In this document: piece after piece, positions 1-4,640 of the stretch
Numbering within the stretch: the stretch's first letter is position 1
How the letters are laid out: every line of letters starts with the position of its first letter
Assembly: GCA_030668505.1 (NCBI GenBank)
Contig: DAOUTV010000128.1
Span: forward strand, 1-5,936
Source: Desulfobacterales bacterium
GTDB lineage: Bacteria > Desulfobacterota > Desulfobacteria > Desulfobacterales > C00003060
Length of the DNA stretch: 5,936 bases
Direction of reading: 5' to 3'
Notes under the pieces: generated by a model
What the model was told of the DNA's origin: nothing
Databases searched by the model: none
Seen by the model: the letters and a program-made list of their open reading frames with translations, nothing else
Translations under genes and position numbers: made by a program

Positions 1-2257
1 CACTGAGGGCCTCGACAAAGGGGTTGTTATGCGGAGTCGTCCCACTCTTCTTAGGCCTGCGTTCCTTGTCACTGTTCGCAGGCCGTTTTGAGCTTCTTGT
101 TTCCTTTCCATTTGACTGGTCCGAATTCTTTCTCATAGAAAGAGAAATCCGCTTTCTTTCCAGGTCAACACCAAGTACAGTCACAGTCACCCTCTGGTTG
201 ACTTTGACTACCTTACTGGGATCTTTGACAAAGCGGTCAGATAGCTGGCTTACGTGGACTAAGCCGTCTTGGTGAACTCCGATATCCACGAAAGCACCAA
301 AGGCCGTGACGTTTGTGACCACTCCAGGCAGCTTCATGCCAGACCTGAGGTCTTCTATTGTTTCTATGCCCTCTGTAAAGTGAAAGCCTTCAAACTGCTT
401 TCGGGGGTCACGACCGGGCTTGGCAAGCTCAGCAAGGATATCAGTAAGAGTAGGTACCCCCACCTTGTCTGTTACATATCTTTGCAAATCGATTCTTTGT
501 CTGAGTTCTTCATCTTCAAGCAAACCTCTCACTTCACAGCCGAGATCCGCAGCCATGGCCTCCACAATGTGATAGGATTCAGGATGAACTGCGCTGGCAT
601 CAAGAGGGTTTTTACCATTTTTGACGCGAAGGAAGCCTGCCGCCTGCTCAAATGCCTTAGGGCCAAGGCGTGGCACTTTCTTCAAATCCTTCCTGGATGT
701 CAGCGGACCATTCTCATTCCGGTAGGCGATTATATTCTTTGCCAGCTGAGGACCAAGACCTGAGACGTAGGTGAGAAGCTGTTCGCTCGCCGTGTTGACT
801 TCCACACCCACAGCATTGACGCAGCTTATTACCACATCATCCAGGGTCTGCTTCAGTGCCTGCTGGTTCACGTCATGCTGATATTGCCCAACGCCAATGG
901 ACTTAGGGTCTATCTTTACCAGCTCCGCCAAAGGATCCACGAGGCGTCTCCCTATGGAAATCGCTCCTCGAAACACGACGTCCAAATCAGGAAACTCAGC
1001 CCTCGCTACTTCAGAAGCTGAGTAGACTGAAGCACCACTCTCATTAACCATAACCACGGGAACATTGCGGGGAAGGCTTAGGCTCTTGACAAACGCTTCG
1101 GTCTCTCTTCCCCCAGTTCCGTTTCCTACGGCTATGGCTTCGACTTCGTAAGTGTTAAACAATTCCCTGAGCTTTGCAGCCGCGTCCTTCTTGGCATGTT
1201 CGGACTGGAAAAGATACACGGTGGCCGTCTGGAGCAGTTTGCCTTGGCGATCCAAAGACGACACCTTACACCCTGTCCGAATACCTGGGTCAATGGCCAT
1301 GACATTCTTTTGGCCAAGCGGCGGCGCAAGGAGAAGTTCCCGAAGATTATCAGCAAATATCTTTATCGCTTCCGAATCGGCGCGCTGTTTCGTTTCCACG
1401 CGGATCTCTGTTTCCATGGAACGACACAGAAGCCTCTTGTAGCAGTCGTGTACAGCGGCCCTTACTTCTTGTGAGCCAAGCCCTGTGTCCTTAACGAACA
1501 TGGACTCCAAAAGAGCCAATGCTTCCTCCTCAGGGGGCTCCGCCCGCAAAGTCAGAAACCCTTCCTTCTCTCCCCGCCGCATAGCCAGTATTCTGTGAGA
1601 TGGTGCCTTAGTTACGGATTCTTCCAAATCGAAGTAGTCCCTGAATTTGGCGCCCTCTGTCTCCTTGCCTGCGGTGACCTTCGAGCGGAAAGAAGCCTTC
1701 TTCATAAACAGAGCTCTCATCTTTTCGCGGGCTTCCTGGTTTTCGTTCACCCACTCCGCAATGATATCCCGGCTGCCGGCCAGGGCATCGTCTACTGTCT
1801 CAATTCCCTTTTCCGGGTCAATATAGGCACCTGCCTCGGCAACAGGGTCAGTGTCCTCTTTTTGTTTGAAAATGAGTTTTGCGAGAGGTTCCAGTCCCTT
1901 TTCCTTGGCGATGGTTGCGCGTGTGCGCCGTTTTGGCCTATAGGGCAGGTAGATATCCTCCAAAGTGCTTAAGGTATCCGCAGCCAGAATCTTTTCTTTC
2001 AATTCGTCTGTGAGCAACTCCCTTTCTTGGAGCGATTTCAGGATGCTCTCTCGCCGTCTGTCCAATTCTTCTAATTGAGCTGTTCTGTCACGGATTGCGG
2101 TTATAGCCACCTCGTCTAAGGATCCGGTGGCCTCTTTTCTATATCGAGCAATAAAGGGCACTGTGGCGCCGTCTTCGAGCAGGCTTGCTGTTGCCATGAT
2201 CTGTTGAAGGCTGTGGTTCAGTTCGTCAGCGATCTTTACAGCATGTTTTTCGTTCAT
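1..2257 (-). CDS. tex: Tex-family RNA-binding transcriptional accessory protein (3' end cut by window edge)
   Basis: This frame is open for 752 codons, from the ATG at 2257 to the left edge, with no stop; I translated it throughout. The protein follows the Tex/YhgF plan. An N-terminal Tex_N helical region contains TVPFIARYRKEATG (about residues 29-42) and YLPYRPKRRTR near 89-99. A YqgF/RuvC-like fold starts at AIDPGIRTG (321-329) and includes AVGNGTGGRETE (376-387) and VNESGASVYSAS (404-415). IDPKSIGVGQYQHDV (449-463) follows, then helix-hairpin-helix segments (about 485-555). An S1 RNA-binding domain (about 640-709) carries TAFGAFVDIGVHQDGLVHVS. A basic low-complexity tail ends in NPFVEALS. 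Tex proteins bind nucleic acid and act on transcription complexes in the cytoplasm. Family members are about 770-790 residues, so only a few codons should be missing. The ATG at 2257 has GGAGGG four bases upstream. An in-frame ATG at 2275, with AAGGA about six bases upstream, would add six residues and cannot be excluded. It is divergent from the helicase gene. Confidence 0.97.
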   Translation of the reverse strand, partial: MNEKHAVKIADELNHSLQQIMATASLLEDGATVPFIARYRKEATGSLDEVAITAIRDRTAQLEELDRRRESILKSLQERELLTDELKEKILAADTLSTLEDIYLPYRPKRRTRATIAKEKGLEPLAKLIFKQKEDTDPVAEAGAYIDPEKGIETVDDALAGSRDIIAEWVNENQEAREKMRALFMKKASFRSKVTAGKETEGAKFRDYFDLEESVTKAPSHRILAMRRGEKEGFLTLRAEPPEEEALALLESMFVKDTGLGSQEVRAAVHDCYKRLLCRSMETEIRVETKQRADSEAIKIFADNLRELLLAPPLGQKNVMAIDPGIRTGCKVSSLDRQGKLLQTATVYLFQSEHAKKDAAAKLRELFNTYEVEAIAVGNGTGGRETEAFVKSLSLPRNVPVVMVNESGASVYSASEVARAEFPDLDVVFRGAISIGRRLVDPLAELVKIDPKSIGVGQYQHDVNQQALKQTLDDVVISCVNAVGVEVNTASEQLLTYVSGLGPQLAKNIIAYRNENGPLTSRKDLKKVPRLGPKAFEQAAGFLRVKNGKNPLDASAVHPESYHIVEAMAADLGCEVRGLLEDEELRQRIDLQRYVTDKVGVPTLTDILAELAKPGRDPRKQFEGFHFTEGIETIEDLRSGMKLPGVVTNVTAFGAFVDIGVHQDGLVHVSQLSDRFVKDPSKVVKVNQRVTVTVLGVDLERKRISLSMRKNSDQSNGKETRSSKRPANSDKERRPKKSGTTPHNNPFVEALS

Positions 2258-2260
2258 CGT

Positions 2261-2266
2261 CCCTCC
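2261..2266 (-). promoter_or_regulatory. Shine-Dalgarno site of tex
   Basis: On the minus strand this reads GGAGGG, followed by ACG and the ATG at 2257. It is the stronger of two candidate sites and favours 2257 over the in-frame ATG at 2275, although its spacing is short. I found no convincing -35/-10 pair for tex upstream of it. Confidence 0.6.
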
Positions 2267-2320
2267 AATTTCCATTCGTGTTCCTTCCGTATCATGACTC
2301 TCCGATAATTACACCCCATA

Positions 2321-2461
2321 ATGAAGCTTCCCGCAGCCCGCGAAGCACTGTCGTCAGGCAGAACCTGCGGGGAATGCGCTCGCTGTTGCGGTTCAAAGAA
2401 AAACGGATGCTGTGAAAAAAACATTGCCATTTCCAAAAAAACCTGTATTATGCCCGGTTGA
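2321..2461 (+). CDS. Possible cysteine-rich mini-protein (46 residues), doubtful
   Basis: An ATG-started frame of 46 codons ends at TGA 2459-2461. It encodes seven cysteines, arranged C-x2-C-x2-CC-x6-CC-x10-C from residue 16 to 42, with several lysines. That spacing resembles a metal-binding cluster, and I looked for a YkgJ-type cluster, but the match is not good enough to name a family. Against it: no Shine-Dalgarno sequence precedes the ATG, an in-frame TAA at 2306-2308 rules out a longer start, and the region is tex upstream DNA. The same frame stays open for 19 codons beyond the TGA, to a second TGA at 2519-2521. It could be a real small protein, a gene remnant or chance. Confidence 0.2.
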   Translation: MKLPAAREALSSGRTCGECARCCGSKKNGCCEKNIAISKKTCIMPG

Positions 2462-2501
2462 CTGTGTAACACCTTGGCGGGACTGTTCCTGGAAATAGGT
2501 A

Positions 2502-2530
2502 TTGACACATCCTGCCAATGAGTCTTCATC
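2502..2530 (+). promoter_or_regulatory. Weak promoter candidate for the helicase gene
   Basis: TTGACA at 2502-2507 is a perfect sigma-70 -35 hexamer. The -10 position is poor: CTTCAT at a 16-base spacing or TTCATC at 17. If used, it would give the helicase mRNA a leader of roughly 320 bases. A second, also weak, candidate is TTGCAC at 2676-2681 with TTCTAT at 2700-2705. Neither is secure. Confidence 0.22.
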
Positions 2531-2712
2531 GATCACTCACTAACCCTCCCTTGCTCTCAGCAATCCCGTAAAATTGCGGTGGCACGACTGGTTGGCGACG
2601 ACGATGCATTTATGCCAGTCCATCATCTGTGCTGCTGCCGAATATCGCATTCAGGCCATATGGTTGTCCTGCGGCTTGCACTGTAACCCCTAATTACGTT
2701 TCTATCTCGGAA

Positions 2713-2738
2713 CGGCCACCGCGCGTGGACTTGGGCCG
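2713..2738 (+). promoter_or_regulatory. Small GC-rich stem-loop in the helicase leader
   Basis: CCAC (2716-2719) can pair with GTGG (2725-2728) around CGCGC. Alternatively CGGCC (2713-2717) can pair with GGCCG (2734-2738). The two pairings share bases and so exclude each other. No T-run follows, so this is not a terminator. A regulatory role is inference only. Confidence 0.3.
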
Positions 2739-2824
2739 ACATCGCAGCCTTGGGTCGAGCGAAGTTGAAGTCTTTCGCTTTTCCCCGGTTCGTAGCAGCT
2801 CTTGTCGCATTGCGGAAACCACCC

Positions 2825-2841
2825 GTTTCTGAATCGGAAAC
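2825..2841 (+). promoter_or_regulatory. Stem-loop just upstream of the helicase ribosome binding site
   Basis: GTTTC (2825-2829) and GAAAC (2837-2841) form a five-base-pair stem with a seven-base loop. It ends six bases before the AAGGA (2848-2852) that serves the ATG at 2860. The stem is short and could arise by chance, but its position would let it influence ribosome access. Confidence 0.3.
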
Positions 2842-2859
2842 AGACAGAAGGAAACGATT

Positions 2860-4218
2860 ATGTCTTTTAAGAACTTGAAGTTAGCTTCGCCCATCCTGAA
2901 AGCCCTTGACCGATGCGGGTATGCCGTCCCTACGCCGATCCAGGCCCGGTCTATCCCAAATATCCTGGCCGGCCAGGATATTATAGCCTCTGCCCGGACC
3001 GGCACCGGCAAGACCGCAGCCTTCATGCTGCCGATTCTGCAACACCTGAGTTCTCCTGGTCCGGGCCAAAAACACGCCCCGCGGGCGCTCGTGTTGACGC
3101 CTACCCGAGAGTTGGCTGAGCAGATCACGCAGTCGGCTCGCGTTTATGGCAAATACCTGCGTGTCAAGAGCGCTACCATTGTGGGCGGAATGCCGTACCA
3201 CAGTCAAATCAAGGCCTTGTCCAAGTCACTTGATCTGGTCATCGCAACCCCGGGACGCCTGCTTGACCTCTTGGGGAGTGGACATATCAAGCTCACAGGT
3301 CTGGAACTTCTGGTGCTGGATGAGGCCGACCGTATGCTCGACATGGGATTTATCAAGGACGTGGAGAGAATTGTTGACTGTGCACCACCTGAACGCCAGA
3401 CGCTCTTGTTTGCTGCGACGCTGGACAACACCATCGTCAAACTGGCACGGCGTATCCTCAAGAATCCGGAGCGTGTTGAAAGTGAATCCACAAAAATCAC
3501 CCATAAACGTATTGAACAGCGTCTGCATATGGTCGATAATCTCCGGCATAAGCACCGTATGCTGGAGCACCTCATCGCTGATTCGCACTTGACCAGGGCA
3601 ATTATCTTTTCGGCTACGAAAAGGGACGCTGATCATCTGGCCCATGAGCTCTACGCCGAGGGCCATGCCGCAGCAGCACTGCACGGAGATATGAGACAGA
3701 GTGCTCGAAATCGCACTATGAGCAACATGCGGCGGGGGAAGATCAGGCTCTTAGTTGCCACCGATGTTGCCGCACGCGGTATTGATGTAGCCGGTATCAG
3801 CCACATCATCAATTTTGATCTCCCAAGATGTGCTGAAGACTACGTTCACCGCATAGGCCGCACCGGCAGGGCCGGCGCCTCAGGTATCGCCATCTCTTTT
3901 GCGTTGCCTGGAGAAGTCAACGAGCTGTCGCGGATTGAACGCTACATTGGCGGGACTCTGCGCCGACATGTCATCCCGGGGCTTGAACCCACTCGGTCGC
4001 TGCGGCACGCCACGGTGAAGAAGAAACACCGACGGCAGCCACAGGCACAAGGGAACGGGCGGAACGGATCCAAACAGCCAACCTTCGGCAACAACGGGAA
4101 TACCATACCTCCAGGGTCTTCCAAAGGCAGGAAGTGGACATCGACAAAGGGAGAAAGGCACATCACCATAGAACACCGCAGGAGCAAGGCAAGCCGGCAG
4201 GTAAGGTGGACGAGGTGA
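2860..4218 (+). CDS. rhlE: DEAD-box ATP-dependent RNA helicase, RhlE-like
   Basis: Complete 452-residue superfamily 2 RNA helicase. Such enzymes use ATP to unwind short RNA duplexes in the cytoplasm, in ribosome assembly and RNA decay. Visible motifs in order: upstream aromatic F3 and Q motif PTPIQ (24-28), motif I ARTGTGKT (45-52), Ia PTRELAEQ (81-88), GG (109-110), Ib TPGR (130-133), II DEAD (154-157), IV-like RAIIFSATK (246-254), V TDVAARGID (301-309), VI HRIGRTGR (330-337). Motif III, normally SAT, is AAT here (185-187). The core is followed by VIPGLEP (371-377), as in RhlE proteins, and a basic, Gly/Asn/Ser-rich tail to 452, typical of non-specific RNA-binding extensions. The ATG at 2860 is preceded by AAGGA at 2848-2852 with seven bases between, and the MSFKNLKLASPIL opening fits the family. 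The RhlE subgroup is assigned by resemblance; CsdA, SrmB or DbpA are less likely because no recognisable DbpA-type or CsdA-type C-terminal RNA-binding domain is seen. Confidence 0.93.
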   Translation: MSFKNLKLASPILKALDRCGYAVPTPIQARSIPNILAGQDIIASARTGTGKTAAFMLPILQHLSSPGPGQKHAPRALVLTPTRELAEQITQSARVYGKYLRVKSATIVGGMPYHSQIKALSKSLDLVIATPGRLLDLLGSGHIKLTGLELLVLDEADRMLDMGFIKDVERIVDCAPPERQTLLFAATLDNTIVKLARRILKNPERVESESTKITHKRIEQRLHMVDNLRHKHRMLEHLIADSHLTRAIIFSATKRDADHLAHELYAEGHAAAALHGDMRQSARNRTMSNMRRGKIRLLVATDVAARGIDVAGISHIINFDLPRCAEDYVHRIGRTGRAGASGIAISFALPGEVNELSRIERYIGGTLRRHVIPGLEPTRSLRHATVKKKHRRQPQAQGNGRNGSKQPTFGNNGNTIPPGSSKGRKWTSTKGERHITIEHRRSKASRQVRWTR

Positions 4219-4353
4219 GCGATGGACCAGAAGCTGATTAGAAGCATTGCGATCATCGCCCATGTGTATGAGCTTGGGAACATCCTTAAACAGATTGAAA
4301 ATAACAACATTTTTTTCACAGCACTCAACCTACGATGTCTTCCAACCGTTTGA
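4213..4353 (+). pseudogene. 43-residue ORF abutting the helicase stop; possible remnant of a translational GTPase N-terminus
   Basis: An ATG at 4222, three bases after the helicase TGA (4216-4218), opens 43 codons ending at TGA 4351-4353. AGG at 4213-4215, inside the helicase's last codons, would be its ribosome binding site, so translation could be coupled. Residues 6-14 read IRSIAIIAHV-like, close to the IRNIAIIAHV that opens TypA/BipA GTPases, but the following DHGKTT P-loop is absent and the sequence becomes unrelated (YELGNILKQIENNN). It could be a decayed gene start, a small unknown protein, or a coincidence over about ten residues. The last codons run into the palindrome at 4347-4389. 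It cannot be a working GTPase. Confidence 0.22.
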
Positions 4354-4389
4354 AGCTCCCTGGAGCTTGCTGCAGGGAATCTTCAAACG
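4347..4389. repeat. 43-base imperfect palindrome (REP-like hairpin)
   Basis: CGTTTGAAG (4347-4355) is the exact reverse complement of CTTCAAACG (4381-4389). After a small internal loop, TCCCTG (4357-4362) pairs with CAGGGA (4373-4378), giving about 15 base pairs. The ten-base top, GAGCTTGCTG, can pair partly with itself. On the minus strand the top reads CAGCAAGCTC inside CCCTG/CAGGG, which resembles the CAGCAAGCTG-type intergenic palindromes I recall from deltaproteobacterial genomes. No T-run directly follows on either strand (the plus side reads GCCTATTCCTTTTC), so it is not a textbook terminator. It may still end or stabilise the helicase transcript. Confidence 0.7.
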
Positions 4390-4509
4390 CCTATTCCTTT
4401 TCGCGGGAGAAAGTGTTACCCTCCTTCAACCAATTTTTCCGGTTTCTCAGTAGCAGAAATATTTAGGCGCTTAGTTCTAAAATTCGTGTTTTTTCTGGCA
4501 GATTTATTC

Positions 4510-4538
4510 CTGCAAACGCCTTGGAGTAACTATATAAT
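4510..4538 (+). promoter_or_regulatory. Probable promoter of the UPF0182 gene
   Basis: TATAAT at 4533-4538 is a perfect -10 hexamer. Seventeen bases upstream lies CTGCAA (4510-4515), a poor -35 with three of six matches, and no extended -10 TG is present. Transcription would begin near 4545, inside the 5' arm of the following palindrome, leaving a leader of about 95 bases before the ATG at 4641. The -10 match may partly reflect the local AT-richness. Confidence 0.45.
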
Positions 4539-4539
4539 C

Positions 4540-4600
4540 TGATACTGGATGCTGATTCAAGGATTATCCAGTATCAAGAATCCAGGAACCAGCATCCAAT
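4540..4600. repeat. Nested palindromes built from TGGATNCTG-like units
   Basis: TGATACTGGAT (4540-4550) is the exact reverse complement of ATCCAGTATCA (4566-4576), an 11-base-pair stem with a 15-base loop. TGGATGCTG (4546-4554) is the exact reverse complement of CAGCATCCA (4590-4598). The two pairings share 4546-4550, so only one can form fully. On the minus strand the block reads as degenerate units (TGGATGCTG, CTGGATTC, ATACTGGAT). I recall tandem repeats of this type from intergenic regions of Desulfobacterota; that is memory, not a search result. Confidence 0.65.
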
Positions 4601-4607
4601 CTTTTTT
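4590..4607 (+). terminator. Possible terminator or attenuator tail: 3' palindrome arm followed by six T
   Basis: CAGCATCCA (4590-4598), the 3' arm of the 9-base-pair stem whose 5' arm is 4546-4554, is followed after ATC by TTTTTT (4602-4607). The arrangement resembles an intrinsic terminator, but the loop is long (35 bases) and the competing 11-base-pair stem uses part of the 5' arm. It could end read-through from the helicase side or attenuate the UPF0182 transcript. Confidence is low because the stem is not compact. Confidence 0.3.
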
Positions 4608-4640
4608 GTACCGGTTTATCCGGGTTAGGGAGAAAAAGAC

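Larger units (their letters stand above)
2258..2859. other. Divergent spacer between tex and the RNA helicase gene
   Basis: These 602 bases lie between two genes transcribed away from each other, so they should hold both promoters. The tex-proximal half (to about 2530) contains a cysteine-rich mini-ORF on the plus strand and a TTGACA box at 2502-2507. The helicase-proximal half (about 2530-2859) has no believable gene but contains three short inverted repeats: GACTGG 2586-2591 with CCAGTC 2615-2620; CCAC 2716-2719 with GTGG 2725-2728, nested in CGGCC 2713-2717 with GGCCG 2734-2738; and GTTTC 2825-2829 with GAAAC 2837-2841. It also holds a near-perfect direct repeat, CTTGGGYCGA, at about 2730-2739 and 2749-2758. 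A long structured 5' leader for the helicase mRNA would fit what is known of some DEAD-box helicase genes, but the transcription start is not visible. Confidence 0.5.
4219..4640. other. Spacer between helicase and UPF0182 gene
   Basis: This 422-base stretch contains the small ORF, two distinct palindromic elements (4347-4389 and 4540-4600), AT-rich sequence between them (about 4450-4540) and a TATAAT box. A 68-codon TTG-started frame at 4247-4453 overlaps the first palindrome and resembles no protein I know, so I do not call it. No transposase, integrase or RNA gene is visible. The palindromes suggest an intergenic space that collects repeat elements. Confidence 0.6.

Noticed and set aside
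24..1972. Several plus-strand ORFs of 83-164 codons
   Set aside because: They are antisense to tex, whose own frame is intact and strongly family-like over the whole span; these have no recognisable domains.
2254..2529. A 91-codon minus-strand ORF whose TGA overlaps the tex ATG (ATGA), with GGGAGGG upstream of its ATG
   Set aside because: The overlap suggests coupling, but the GGAGGG lies about 14 bases from the ATG, the translation resembles no family, and its composition does not look coding. The overlap is probably a by-product of the tex start.
2694..3128. A 144-codon minus-strand ORF across the helicase start
   Set aside because: It covers helicase codons including the Q motif and motif I on the opposite strand and shows no family features; it is a shadow frame.
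4307..4316. A run of seven T after the helicase gene as a terminator
   Set aside because: No GC-rich stem precedes it; the sequence upstream is AT-rich and unpaired.
3204..4328. Other minus-strand and shifted-frame ORFs inside and just past the helicase gene
   Set aside because: Each overlaps the well-supported helicase reading frame and looks like a compositional shadow, with no ribosome binding site that I trust.
4247..4453. A 68-codon TTG-started plus-strand ORF
   Set aside because: Its second half is made of the palindrome at 4347-4389, it has a rare start codon without a clear ribosome binding site, and it has no recognisable motif.
4219..4640. CRISPR-like array or insertion sequence
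   Set aside because: The palindromes are not evenly spaced direct repeats with spacers, and no transposase fragment or flanking target duplication is visible.
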